A program made the translations under genes and the position numbers. The notes beneath the pieces are model-generated. The model did not search any database and had not been told where the DNA came from. It saw nothing but the letters and a program-made list of their open reading frames with translations. A stretch of 64,000 bases of DNA from Quillaja saponaria (lineage: Eukaryota; Streptophyta; Magnoliopsida; Fabales; Quillajaceae), in contig CM055612.1 in the NCBI GenBank assembly GCA_029379385.1, forward strand, positions 17,298,001 to 17,362,000, given 5' to 3'. Positions 1 through 13,939 of this stretch are shown here, in pieces. Each line of letters begins with the position of its first letter. Positions within the stretch are counted from its first letter, which is position 1.

Positions 1-310
1 CTTTCTGATTCTCCTATTAGGAGTGAACTATTTTCTGTTTAAATTTTCTTTAGTTACTATTCAATGTGGGAGTCTAATGTTTATTTTGAATAAAAGATTT
101 GAATCTTTCAAGAGGTCATTAAAAACCCTAATGCATCATATCAGAAAGCTCATGACAGGGAGCTTGATGCAAGAAGATCAACCCATGTCTTTTAGAGGAA
201 GCTTCAAATGATTTGTTTTATTTGTACTGGTTTTGTCTATGTATGAGAGGGCGTGGTGGAAATTGCTTGAAGTCATTTGAAAGTCGGCTGGATAAATTAT
301 TTACATTGCA
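1..310 (+). other. 5' leader and intron upstream of the Yos1-like gene
   Basis: No convincing coding sequence is visible here. The stretch ends in a good 3' splice site (pyrimidine-rich, then ATTGCAG at 304-310) six bases before the Yos1-like start codon. It is therefore probably the 5' UTR intron of that gene, whose first exon would lie left of the window. Confidence 0.5.
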
Positions 311-315
311 GGAAA

Positions 316-549
316 ATGGGTTTGTGGACATTGCTTGAGGGATGCCTGCTTCTTGCAAATGCATTAGCAATATTAAATGAGGACCGCTTCCTTGCACCTA
401 GAGGATGGGGCTTCTCTGATTTCTCAGGGGGCAGGACAAAGTCGTTTAAGGGGCAGCTTATAGGCCTTATTTATGCAACCCAGTATTTGAGGGTTCCTCT
501 CATACTGCTCAACTCCATCTGCATTGTTGTAAAGTTGGTTTCTGGATGA
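316..549 (+). CDS. Yos1-like protein (IER3IP1 family), ER-Golgi trafficking
   Basis: This is a 77-residue, single-exon coding sequence, complete from ATG to TGA. It opens MGLWTLLEGCLLLANA and carries the family signatures ILNEDRFLAPRGW and KGQ(L/I)xGLIxATQYLRVPL, ending in VVKLVSG. Two hydrophobic segments, about residues 4-20 and 52-73, fit the two membrane passes of the Yos1/IER3IP1 family. Yeast Yos1 works with the Yip1-Yif1 complex in ER-to-Golgi vesicle transport; that role is known for the family and inferred here. Length matches plant homologues of about 70-80 residues. An upstream in-frame ATG at 277 would add 13 residues, but it lies before the splice acceptor at 310, so the start at 316 is preferred. 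No frameshift or stop is present, so the gene looks functional. Confidence 0.9.
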   Translation: MGLWTLLEGCLLLANALAILNEDRFLAPRGWGFSDFSGGRTKSFKGQLIGLIYATQYLRVPLILLNSICIVVKLVSG

Positions 550-827
550 TGCAAGCCATGCAAGGTAGACTGTGTATGAAAACTTGTGCTAGTTTGATGT
601 TGTTTGTCCAGTTGTTACATTTTCGAAATTAATCCACTTGATCTGAAAATTATTTTGATCCATTAGTAATATTGCAATATATGGCTGCATTTTAAAAATA
701 TTTTGATCAAGTTGATCTGTATCTTGGATGAAGCTAATATTTGGCGTGCATCATAACCATGAAGAAGTTTGTAACCCAACAATTGGTTTCCTCAAAATTT
801 TTGTTTCTTTCTTTTTCTCTTTTTGTT

Positions 828-913
<86 letters not shown>

Positions 914-3900
914 TTTTTTTAGATTCAGTACATTTCAGCTGTGTTTAGTGACTGTTTACCTATATATGGAATAATTGCTTCATCAGAGAAATATGGTTGT
1001 TTTGCCTAACATGGTGTTTGAAACTGTAATTAATACTTGTGGGAATTTGCATAAACAGTGAGAATGATCACCGAAAGTGAGAGAACCCAACTTTGTTCTA
1101 TAAGCTTCTGCTTTGCCCCCTCTTCTACATCACATGTGTATTATAAGCTACTACAGGTCCACAACATTTCCTGTGAGTGGGAAATACAGTTTTTGGACGT
1201 GATGGGAAAATTTTCTTTTTCTAAAGGTTGACAGACAGTGTCACATTCTTTTTCTTGATTATTCTTCTTATTTTAGAGCTGCCCCCTGTCTCTCCCATTT
1301 ATTATTTTCTTCTTTGAAATGCTTCATCTTACCTGTTATTAAAAAGAAGTTTCCATGTTATGAATTGTCGCAGGCTCATGAACGTCAATCAGATTGATTC
1401 CAGAAAGGCCTTTCGAGATTCAGAGAAGTCCAAGAGATTCTTTTAATTACAAAAAGATTCTAATATCATTTAGCATTGTAAAATTTTATTCTTTCCCTTA
1501 ATCACATTGATACACGCGATGATGATAATGTGAATTTGTCAGTGTTAATCATTGATATTCAGCTTATGATAACTTTGTTAGACTTTCTACCTGGGTGCTT
1601 TTATTTATATCTTGGTTTTGCAGCTATGGCCTCCCGTGTAGACAATTGTTTTACATTTCTGCCTCTAATTTGTTATAAAGTTATTATTACCATTGAGGAT
1701 TATGTTTTATTTTTGGGTTGAATAGGTGGCATTGCATTGAGGATCATCACTCACTAGAAAACTAGAGATGGTATAGACGAGTCTCTAATGTCAAAAATCC
1801 CCGCTTTTTTTTATTAAAAATATATTTTCAATCCTTTTGAAGCATAGGTACAAATTGTAGAAGAAGAATTGGTATGTGATTGAGTGAAATCAAAATAAAA
1901 TTCAAATTATAAATCAGCAATAACATGGTACGTTCTGGAATCTACTGCAATGAAAATTAATAGCTTGCTCTGCCATTAATCAAAGAACGGCAAACCTTTC
2001 AACCTATGGGCGTCATTTTACCACAAGCAACAAATGAATAGAGGATATAAACCCCAGAAATCAGAAATGTGACCCAATTCACGAAGCAATACACAAGTAG
2101 CCAATATATATTCAATCAAAATAATTACCACAAGAAAAAAAAAAGGCTAAAAAATAATGGAAAATGCTAAAATTTAGAATTTAGGATTAATATGAATTTT
2201 ATTTAAAATAAATAAATATGTCTTATTAGGAATATAAACTTATTACAGGATTTATTAGGAATGTTAAAGGAACAAAAGACTTATAATTACTTTTCTCCGC
2301 CTACAACTAAGAAAAGAAAAGAAACGAAGTAATTATTGGGTGCATGCTAAAGATTAGAGTATAACTCATCCCTCAAAATTAGATATTAAAATATGATGCA
2401 CATTTCCAAACATATAACCAATGTTAGAGTATTGCCAATATAATTAATGGCCCACAACAAAGCCCCACCCTTCAAAGCTAACGTCCACAGCGATAGTACT
2501 AGTCATTTTCACCTTGTGATAACTTTCACTGTGCCTTGGTCAGGTGGCATCCACCCCCATACAGTTCACTCTTTCTTCTTGGCGGCTCTAATAATGTTAA
2601 AAATTAAAATTGAAGTCACCTCCAAAGACTAGTTTTTAGGAGGAGGTGCTCATTTTATAAACCCACATTAACCCACATTAACTTGCTCATACAATCGATG
2701 AGTTGACTATTATCTATTCAACCAATGGTACATGACAGTGGGTGGGAAAGAAATTATCAAACCGCTTGCAAATTTGATGTGTAGTTTCTGAATTTTCAAC
2801 TGCCTTATTGTCTACCTTTTGCAAACTTGAATCAAATTTAGTTAGACAGACATCTTTTCTCTTTACATCATTCCAAATACGTACCAATACAACGATTCTA
2901 ATTATTTGCGTTTGATCTCTGAATCTTGTGAAAAAACCAGTAGTGATTATAACTAAATTTAACTATTTTGAGGATTTTATTGTTTACAGTGATGAGAAGT
3001 GGAAAATAATCCACTAGAGAATTTCTTTATTTTTATTTTATTATAAAAATGAAAGTGTTTTATTCTTTTTTTTATTTCACATTTATTTTAGGAACCCTCC
3101 TTCTATGCACCAGCCAAAGTCAATGCATGATGGACGATAGCTTCAAAAGAAGCTAACGTAGTCCAAACAAAATACTTGTACTTCCAGTTTTGGTATACTT
3201 CTGGATATTTATTAATGAGCCTCAACCAAGAGCAAGAGGATTCTTAGATGAAAAAAAAAATCATGATCTCCCTTTTCCCTCGCTTCTTTCCTCAAACTCT
3301 CTCCTCTGTTTTAAATTTCTTTTTTTTTTTTTTTTAGATTTGAAACTTTTATCCATCCATCTTTCTACAAGATTCACAAATCTTCATCTCTTTTCTGCTT
3401 TAGTTAAAGTACATTTTTTATTTTATTTAATTCATACCATTATATTTTTGTTTTTACTCTGATTATAAGTCTAGAAGAGGTTGTGACTTTAGATGAGGAA
3501 GTTAGGTTCCGAAACAAATTATCAACCATCTCTATACCGTCTTCTAATAGAATGTAGCCAGTTTTGATGGCATTTTCCATTTATATTAGTCTGTGGTTCG
3601 TTTGTAACTGTCCATATGTGAATTCTTAATCGGTGTTCAAGACGCAATTGTCATATATATATAATTTTATATAAAAATAAATGCTTGGTTTTTTATTTTC
3701 TCATAACTTAATTATATATGTAATTAATCCTCTTTTAAGTTAGCTTATTTATTTATTTTAAGAATTCGTAATAACTTTTGTAAAAATAAACTTATGAATT
3801 CAATTAATTTTAAGTGTTATGTGCACTATCCCATCTTTACAAGTAGACAAAAAAGTCAAGAAAAAAATATTTAATTATTTTGTTAATTTATTTGTAGTCT

Positions 3901-4205
3901 ATCTAACACTTTTTATAATTTACTTATCAATATCTAATTTTAATCACTGTACCTTACAACACCACATATCTTGCCGTGTGCCATGTAATAAGTCCTCGTC
4001 TCGGTCACCCATGCCTTCAGTGGCCATTTCATCACCATCATTGCCAACACAATTACTATCTTGTAAGTGCTCTAAAAATATGACAGAGCCCCTGCCTGTC
4101 TACTTTCGATATCATATGTAATTATGTCATAATATTACATAAAACTTCAAAAAAGATAATTACATACCACTTTAATTAATTAAATTCATACATATTTAAA
4201 CGCGT
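550..4205. other. AT-rich intergenic spacer
   Basis: The first few hundred bases are probably the 3' UTR and downstream region of the Yos1-like gene. Beyond that I see only AT-rich spacer with A and T runs and a compound microsatellite near 840-909. No open frame here resembles a known protein. Confidence 0.6.
837..909. repeat. compound (TA)n(GA)n microsatellite
   Basis: About 12 TA units run directly into about 24 AG units. The apparent open frame through it (runs of Tyr-Ile, then Arg-Glu) is a product of the repeat. Confidence 0.95.
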
Positions 4206-4275
4206 AACATCCGGTTTAAGCTTATCTTACCTGCCTTAATAACATCCGGTTTAAGCTTATCTTACCTGCCTTAAT
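4206..4275. repeat. 35-bp perfect tandem duplication
   Basis: The unit AACATCCGGTTTAAGCTTAT plus 15 further bases occurs twice, head to tail, without mismatch (4206-4240 and 4241-4275). It looks like a recent replication-slippage duplication in spacer DNA. Confidence 0.93.
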
Positions 4276-4689
4276 TCCTTAAACGTGTTGGTCATACCTG
4301 ACCATAAAACCAGGACTTCTAGCAAGATTCGTTCGGATTTGGTTAGACTAAATCGGGTAATTCCTGCAGCCATGTCGCTTCCATGTGTCCTTATTTTATT
4401 GTGCCAATTGGATCAATGCATTTAGTAGTCCTTTGACCTTCGTTGACGTAGGCCGCCGGTGATTGTAAGGTGTCAACACCAAGTTCATATTCTATATCAA
4501 ATGGATTAAAGATCCATTCTTAAGAGGCCATTTTGCCTTTACCCAGCAAGCAAATCACACCTTTATAAGATCAAGAACTTTTCCTGTACAAACAAGAGTA
4601 CTAATTTGTAACCATTCTGAGACCAATAATGACGACTCCAATATACCATATATGCTTCCTCTTCCTAACCAGTGCATATGGGCACCATT
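4276..4689. other. spacer between tandem duplication and gypsy remnant
   Basis: I recognise no gene or terminal repeat here. The missing downstream LTR of the adjoining gypsy element was looked for in this stretch and not found. Confidence 0.5.
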
Positions 4690-7610
4690 TAGTCAAAATC
4701 ATTGATTGGAAAACACCCAATCCAACCTCCTTTAAAGAAAATATTAAAAAATCTGGAAAATAAATGCTTAAAAAATATGAAAGGCAGATTGTAATCAGGT
4801 AGTGACGAGACTGGGGCCTCAGTCATTAGTTGTTTCAAATGGAAGGAAGGCTTTCTGTGCTTTTGCATTCCAGTCAAAGCTATTCTTTTTTAGTCATTCT
4901 GTCAGGTATTTGCTAACCTTCCCATAATCTTTTACAAATTTTCTGTAGTAGCTAGTAAGGCCTAAGAAGCCTCTTAATTCTTTGACTGATCTTGGTACAA
5001 GCCAGTTGCCCATTGTTGCTATCTTTTTGAGATCAACAGTCACTCCAACTGTAGTAATAACATGCCCCAAGTAGTCATTTTGTTTACTAGCAAATGTACA
5101 CTTGGTTCTTTTAGCATACAATATTTTTTTTTTTGAGAATCATCAATACCTTTTTCAAATGCAGTTTATGGTCAGATTATGTTTTGCTATACACCAATAT
5201 ATCATCAAAGAAAACCAAGACATACTTCCTTAGCAGTGGCTTGAAAATCTGGTTCATTAAGCCTTGGAAAGTAGTTGGTGTATTGGTTAGACCAAATGGA
5301 ATGACAATAAATTCATAAAAACCCTCATGAGTTTTGAAATTAGTCTTGTGTATGTCTTCAGAAGCCATTCTGATATAGCCACTTCTCATATCCAGTTTAG
5401 AAAAATACTAAGCTCCCACCAATTCATCAAGTAATTCTTCAAAGAGTGGTATTGGAAATTTGTTCTTAAATGTGAAGCTATTAAGCTTCCTGTAGTCTAC
5501 ACAAAATCTCCATGTGTCATCTTTCTTTTTAACTAAGACAATAGGAGATGCGAATGAGCTGCTGCTAGCTGTAATAATCTGGTCATTCATAATTTCTTTC
5601 ACCATTTCTTCAATGGCATCTTTTTGCAGTGGTCTATATCTATATGGCCTTTTGACTAAATGGTTCAGCTCATTCCTTGAGAACTATTTTATGTTCAAAA
5701 GCTCTTGTAGACGATAGACTGGTTTGTATCTCAAACACTTCTCCAAATTTTTCCAACAATTGTTCTAATTCCTGTTGGTTGTCTGCACCTTTAACCAACT
5801 TCACAGAAAATATTTCCACTGTTGTTCCTTCCTCCTCTTTGGATGGTTTCTATGGTGCTACTTGTATGAGCATACATGGATATCTCTTGGTAATTCTCTA
5901 ATTAGTCTTCTTTCCCTCAGTCATGGTAACCGTCATCTTGGACTGATTTTGTAACTTCAACCATCTACCTTCCCAACTGAACTCCATGGTTAACTTGTTA
6001 AAATTCCACCTGATACCTCCTAAAGCTGATAACCACTGAATGCCTAGTACCACCCCATAATTACCAAGTGGCATGACTAGGAAGTTTGCTTGGTTTGGAA
6101 GTTATTACCAGCCAGTGACCATTGAAGCTGCTTCCACTACCATGACCTCTTTAGCCTGAATCTGGTTCATTCTCAGGCCTAGTCTCTTAGCTAATTGACT
6201 GTCTATAAAGTTATAAGTACTCCCTGTGGCTATTAACACCGTTACTTCTTGCTTTTTAATCAAACCTGTTACTTTCATAGTCTGAAAAACCTTATGCTCC
6301 TTGTCTGTTTTACTGACTCTAGTCAATGCATGCACAGAAATAACAGGTTCTTTATCCTCATCTTCTGTGATGAATTCAATAAAACCTATGATTTCTTCTC
6401 TAGATTCACCTCTTCATCTTCATCCAATGTGATAGCCATGATATTGTGTCCTCTTCTACATTTGTGACCTGCAACAAATTTCCCATTACAGTAGGAGCCC
6501 AATCCTTTCTTTCTCATTTCTTCCTTTTCTGTTTCACTCATTGTCACAAGAGGCCTCTCAGTGTTAGGGTGGGAATTAGAAGTTGTAGCAGACTGATAAG
6601 ATTTTAGAACTGTAGTGGAATTGTGTTGGACAGACTTTGAGTTTCTTGGATTAGGTGGTATTTATGGCAGGAATTTGGAAGATGGAGTTGGTACTGACAT
6701 TGGATAAGGTGAAAATAGGTTTGAGGTCTGGTGTTCTGGTTAGTTTGCCTCTTGTATATAGTAGAGTTAAGCAGATTCTCTAGTATTTTAGCTAATTTCA
6801 TAGCTTGAGTTAAGGATGCGAGTTCTACTAAACTGATTTCATGCACAATCTCTTCCTTTAAACCACCTTGTGATCCAATAAAACCTCCCTAGACATGGGG
6901 CATCTGTTCTTTAAGCATTCAAATTGTTCATTACAATCATCAACCCCAGCTACTTGCTTTAAATTCTTGAGAGCTATTATAGGTTGAGATAAAATGTTAC
7001 CTTGGAACATGATTTGTAGCTCTTGCATCAATGTCTCCCAAGAAGGCCTAATCATGCTTCTTTCCTCCAAGAAGCCTTGGTACCATTCAGTTACCTTCTC
7101 TCCAAAGTGCATGGATGCCACCTTGACTTTCATCTCTTCTGGAATTTGATCTATCTTAAAAAATTATTGGCTTTTGAAAATCCAAGATCTCAAATTTCCA
7201 CCATCCAATTTAGGAAATTCCACCTGTTATGCTCTTTTCATCAGGTGATAGTCCTTCTAGCTACTGTCATTCATATTGGTACGTATTTGTGGTGGTCAAT
7301 TGGGAATCTATCTAGTGGTTGATGGTGTGGGAAGTATTAGTTCTCGAATTCCCACTGGCACCTGTGACTTTTGCCTACTGTACTCTGTTGGTGAGATCTT
7401 CAATGCCAATGACGAAATGGCATCCATTAATGCCTGAAACCTCACATCGTAGTTGTTTCTATCTCTTTGTTGCCCTCCTTCAATTCTACCAGAGAAGCAT
7501 CGATTCCAACAAATCTTGTATCCATCGTATCCATTTTTGACTCCAGAGTTGAGAATTTCATATCCATTGCAGCTATGTTGACGTTCACCATGTTCACAGA
7601 CCAAGAACAA
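4690..7610 (-). pseudogene. gag-pol remnant of gypsy element
   Basis: Fragments, in order on the minus strand. A gag N-terminal part lies at 7610-7308. A retrotransposon gag domain with FGEKVTEWYQGFLEE lies at 7133-6858. The protease lies at 6335-6105; its active site reads IATGSTYNFID, so Ala replaces the catalytic Asp of the D-S/T-G motif. Reverse transcriptase lies in 5605-5408 (CVDYRKLN), 5389-5177 ([11 protein letters not shown] and the FDDILVYS catalytic motif) and 5121-4894 (FLGLTSYYRKF). The first RNase H segment, reading AFLHLKQLMTEAPV, lies near 4870-4770. Stops and frameshifts separate the pieces. Nothing downstream of early RNase H remains, which fits a deletion or truncation at the left edge. 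Confidence 0.88.
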
Positions 7611-7622
7611 GCTCTGATATCA
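7611..7622 (-). other. primer-binding site (initiator tRNA-Met type)
   Basis: The + strand GCTCTGATATCA is the complement of TGATATCAGAGC. This is the common plant LTR-element site complementary to initiator tRNA-Met (TGGTATCAGAGC), with one change. It lies two bases inside the LTR. Confidence 0.75.
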
Positions 7623-7624
7623 GT

Positions 7625-8028
7625 TGATAGGCTTCAATTCCACAAACCCAAACTAAATCACTAGCTGGCAAATCCTTCAACTTGAGGAGGGTTCAAGGAG
7701 TTGCAGAGAGAAGAAGAAGGAGAAAAGAATTGAGAGACAGAAGGAATGGAAATAGCTAATTCAATTATCATAAAACGTACTGAAACAATTACAGGTTAAA
7801 TATATATACTAAGCCTAAACACACAGGATCGCTGGGAATTAGGGATTTTGTTATAACTGCTGCCAACTCATCCTTCCACCTGGACTAACAGCTTAACAAA
7901 CTTGCAACTAAACTAACTACTCTGTCTTGGACAAAGCGCAGCGTTTACATAATGTTCATTAGGCCTAACTGGCAGCCCATTTGGATTCTTATAGCCCGAG
8001 CCCTATTTATTCTTTTCAACCCATAACA
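7625..8028 (-). repeat. 5' LTR of the truncated gypsy element
   Basis: The 404-bp LTR begins TGTTATGGG on the minus strand and ends TATCA at the primer-binding site, so it has TG...CA ends. No second copy is visible to the left, so the right-hand boundary rests on the TG/CA ends and the adjacent primer site. Confidence 0.7.
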
Positions 8029-10722
8029 AATGGATTATTCATTATTGCTCCAATGTAGAGCTTTTTTTGTGACCGCAGTTTTATCCAGCCAATGCAAAAG
8101 AAGATGTCAAAATAATTATCTTGTCATTTCAAATGTCAGGTGATATGGGCTAATTTGTTTTAACTTTTGATTGAGCTGTAATTTGAGATACAATCTGGTT
8201 GCAATTCTTTTTTAGTGTTGTTTGGATAATCTAAATACTGTAGTACAAATCATAATTTAAAATGTTGTTTTTTGGTTTGATATGTAAATTTATCAAAAAG
8301 CACATACATGGGTAATATTAAGATTATATTACTTTTATTAACTTCAAAAAACTAATAAATAGTATATTAATTAGTAATATAATTGTTAAAAAAAAAATTA
8401 AATATAACAACAAGCAAGAAAATATAATTATTGATACTAACATTTATTTTAATTGTGTATACATATAAAATTAGCATGAAATTGAGTTTGGTTTTACCTT
8501 AGCTTGTTACTCCCACCACTCATCACTACTCACTACCACCCCAAATCTTCTTTATAGGATCTCATCCCACTCGGGTTTGCTTGCCCAATTTTCTCCATAA
8601 ATTCCAATCTTTTTTGAGACTATTCCACTTGTTTTACAATTATTGAGTTTCCACATGGATTCCAACTAAGCTCCCTAAATCGACTCACAATTCTAAACCA
8701 ACCTATGCCTTTAAATGGAGTTGCCCTTCCTTGCAATTTTCTTTCCTCCATATCATCTCCTCACCATTATCCATTTGCTAAATAAAAAAAATGCATACAA
8801 CTAGATGATATTAATTTCAAATCGGTGAGAGGGAAGAGAAAATGTTAGTAAGAGAATGAAAGAGGTGAAGAAGAAAATTGGCGAAATTGTGGAGAAAAAA
8901 GAAGAAGAAAGAAATGGATTTTATTTATAGTAAAAGTTAATAAGTTTTAAAAATAAAAATATAAAAAAAATCAATTGAACGCTAGAGCCAGTTGGTTGTT
9001 ATTTTTTTGTTTTTTTTGAAATTAAAAAAAAAAAAGTGTTCTTTTGCGTTCAACAAGTAAGCCTACAAGCCTCGGCTTACTTCTCAAATGGACAGTCCAA
9101 ATACCTCTTTACCAGCCCAAACGTCAAACTAAGTCCAGCCTAACACAAACTGGACCCAAACCTCCATTTAAATGCCAAACTGCCCGTTTTGGATGGCAAA
9201 CCAAACTGGGTCTAAATCAAATAATTGAGGATTCGTTGACAAAGAAAATCTCATCATATCTTTTGTAATATCTTCTTTATAAAATATTTTATCACCCTCG
9301 ATTCTCTTAAGATAAGACATCTTTTTTATATAAATAATACATGTAATGGAGTTGCCGTTGATCCTCTAACCCTTTCTCTCTTGTATATGGACAAATCTCG
9401 GATTTAAATTTGGTAGATTTCAATTTACTTATAAGATATGGTCCCTTTTGCTCTACAAGCTCGACATTCTTTTTATTTGTTATATCTTGGCATATATGTA
9501 TAATTTGATTTTCAAAATCCAAACTTAAACCAATTGAAACTTTTTAATAACTTCTTCATGAAACTTCTTGAAAATCTAGTTTGAAATTCGGAATTGAAAG
9601 TTATTGATGTCACTAGAGATACAATGGCTATGGAGGAATTGGAAAATTGGGGCGGACGGATGGTGGTAAGGAAGAGAAATAAAGTAATTATTTATTTTTA
9701 TTTTAAAAATTTGTTTTTAATTAATTTTTATATATGTCTTATTTTTTATTTGTGTATGTTACATGACCACCGCGTCATTATTATTAACATTAATTTAATT
9801 GACACTTAACAATAGAGATTCAATTACGTCACATGAAACCATGGAGAACCTAATTATAGCCACAGCCCACGAGGGACTAAATTGAACAAGGACCATAAGT
9901 GTAATTGGGCATAATAAAAATTAATTACTTTAAATTCAAATAATTTTCATTTACCGCAATAAATGTCAAATTTTATTGTATATTATTTTTAAAGACATAT
10001 TTCAGTTTTGTTTAGCTGTGTGGGGCATGTTGGATTTTGATACAAGTTTCTCTTCGGCCCATGATTCTCCGTCTCTCAGTCAATTAGCTTCCAGACCATC
10101 GACATTGACTCCATCCACGGCAACTCCGGTAACAATTCAGCCCTCATTCTCTCTCTTTTGTATTTAAATAATTGGGTCAACCTCTCGCGTTCATCTCTGT
10201 ATTTCAGTTCTTCAAATTTTGTTGCAAATCATTTATGGTTCAGGTGAAAAATATCAACATGTGCAAAAATTTTGGTACTGTGGAACTGTGTTAAGTGTGG
10301 AAAATCTTTTGAATTTATGGTTCACTCTTGTTTTTTAATTTTTTTTAGTGAAATCTTAATTTTGACAACCTGGAGCTAATCCATTCAATTGGTAATTGGT
10401 AAAGTGTGGATGAAATGGTGGGGTTTCTGTAAATAGATATCTAAGTATTGTGGGAATTCTTGTACACTTTTACCCTAAGAATTATGATGACTGTTTGTGT
10501 ACAAGAAGTTATGGCTCCAAGTGATTATCTTGGGATTTATAAGGTCCTTGATCCAAGATGGTGACTGGCAACTGGCCTGGTTCAGTAATTATAATTTGGC
10601 TTTCTTTGAAAGAAGGTGCAGGAAAATTCTTCCTTTCTATAGGGTGGAGTTGATAATTTTGATGGTACTTATTGGTTTTGCTTTTGGAATATATGATTTT
10701 TCTGTGGAAGAAATTTGTAACA
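8029..10722. other. intergenic spacer and upstream region of the methyltransferase gene
   Basis: AT-rich sequence with scattered poly-A and poly-T runs. No open frame resembles a known protein. The last few hundred bases (about 10,000-10,722) are less AT-rich and may include the promoter and 5' UTR of the following gene. I cannot place a TATA box with confidence. Confidence 0.5.
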
Positions 10723-12356
<1,634 letters not shown>

Positions 12357-12660
12357 ACTTATGAATGTGGTTGTTAAGACTAAGATTTTAGGTAATAATG
12401 TTGCAGCTTTTTATATTTCACACTTAGATTTGTTTGATATACTTTTTGTCATTTGCATGTAACATTATTTGAGCAGGGTATGTGTAGAAAAAGAAGAATG
12501 TAACTGGCCGTGTAGGAAGTTTAAGCATTTGGCTGTATCATTCTTGGGAGACTGTCAAATGTAATTTCAGGGGAATTGTGAGCTTCTTAGAAAATGAAAG
12601 GAACCCAAAACAATGGTAATCGACTATTGTTTCTGTTGGCAAGTTTAGCAAGACATGGTT

Positions 12661-12674
12661 AAATAAATGAATAA
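12661..12674 (+). terminator. candidate polyadenylation signals of the methyltransferase gene
   Basis: AATAAA-type hexamers occur about 305 bases after the stop codon (AAATAAATGAATAAAT). This is a plausible 3' UTR length for a plant gene, but the real cleavage site cannot be read from sequence alone. Confidence 0.4.
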
Positions 12675-13525
12675 ATATCGTATACACCATTGGTGTTTTT
12701 GACTTGTAAAATGGAACAATTAAGTTGAACTGATAAATTTTGGTCTCCAAATTATTACATGTTTGTCAATGTCGTCTCCAATCATCTAATTTTCTCAATT
12801 TTGTCCTCAGTTTCAAAGAAGGCAGTCTTTTAAGAATATGGAGAAATATTATCAGTCTCTTAAAAGTGTTGTTTACATCATCCTATGGGATTTAACTTAC
12901 TGTATTACCAAACATATCTTAATTCTTTATTGCATTTTACTTTTAGACCATGTTTTAGCTAGCTAGCTAGGCTATTGCTTTTTCTCATACACTTTCTTAA
13001 TCTTCAGCTTGTAAGTGAATTTAGCCAAGGTTTGTATGTTGGATCCTCTAGAACAATTTGTCTTTGCTTTTCACCTTCATTGATGAGCATGAATTTTGAT
13101 TTTTAGATCCCAAACACACCTCACTCTTACCGGAAGTCTATGCTAGCTTAGTGTGAAGGCATATTGACAGTAAATTTTTTAGGGTTGACCTAGCCAACAT
13201 TCCTTTTGAAAAGTCAATTTTGCTTCCCACATGATTGATGGACATAATTCTTAGAGTAAGTTGCATCTAAGTGGTGCCAAGTTTGGCGAAATAGCACATA
13301 GCTACAAACTTTTCTTAAAATAGCACTACCATCCCTTACATTTTGGTAACTGTGTTTAGATCTGACTAAATGGAATGGAATGGAATATTCCCTTTAACGC
13401 AGCTCACATCATGGTTAACATCTTAAAATTATTTGCATAATCATTAAACAATATTAAAGGCATTTTTATGGTATATGGCCGTTGTTTAGGCTTGGTTCTT
13501 GCTAAAAAAGAGTCACTTCCATTGC
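12675..13525. other. spacer between methyltransferase gene and hAT element
   Basis: No gene or repeat was recognised beyond a short AGCT run near 12,957-12,970 and a GGAAT run near 13,371-13,386. Confidence 0.5.
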
Positions 13526-13939
13526 CATTGAAGCTATGAAGCATCGATACGAATATCCGATACGATACGTATTCGACACGGAGATTCACTAATTTCTAAA
13601 AAATAAGGATACGATACGTTAGGGATATGTTCAATTAAATAATTTTAAAATATATTATATATATATATATATATAATTTATAACTTAAAGTTATCCTACA
13701 AGCACAATTTTTATCAAAAAATTGATTAACAAGCAAGCAAATTCATTACATAAAAGTTGTCATACAAAGCACAATTCATTACATTGACTTTCCTTCTAAT
13801 TGAAATTAAAAGAAAGTCCAAAAAAAAGGATCAAAGTCTCATACATTTATCCAATACTGGGGAAACAATGCCATCATTTGCATCACTAAAAAAACATTGC
13901 CTTCATATCTGGTTCATCAAGGGATAAGCTTGCAATCTC

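Larger units (their letters stand above)
4690..8028 (-). mobile_element. truncated Ty3/gypsy LTR retrotransposon
   Basis: Reading on the minus strand: an LTR (8028 to 7625), a primer-binding site, gag, aspartic protease, reverse transcriptase and the start of RNase H. The element then breaks off near 4,690. Integrase and the second LTR are absent. The order protease-RT-RNase H with the FDDIL active site marks Ty3/gypsy. The element is dead: the frame is broken many times and one end is lost. Confidence 0.85.

Noticed and set aside
741..974. Open frame with Tyr-Ile and Arg-Glu runs
   Set aside because: It is only the translation of the (TA)n(GA)n microsatellite.
4206..4275. Direct repeats considered as a CRISPR-like or regulatory array
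   Set aside because: Only two abutting copies with no spacers, in a plant genome. A simple tandem duplication explains it.
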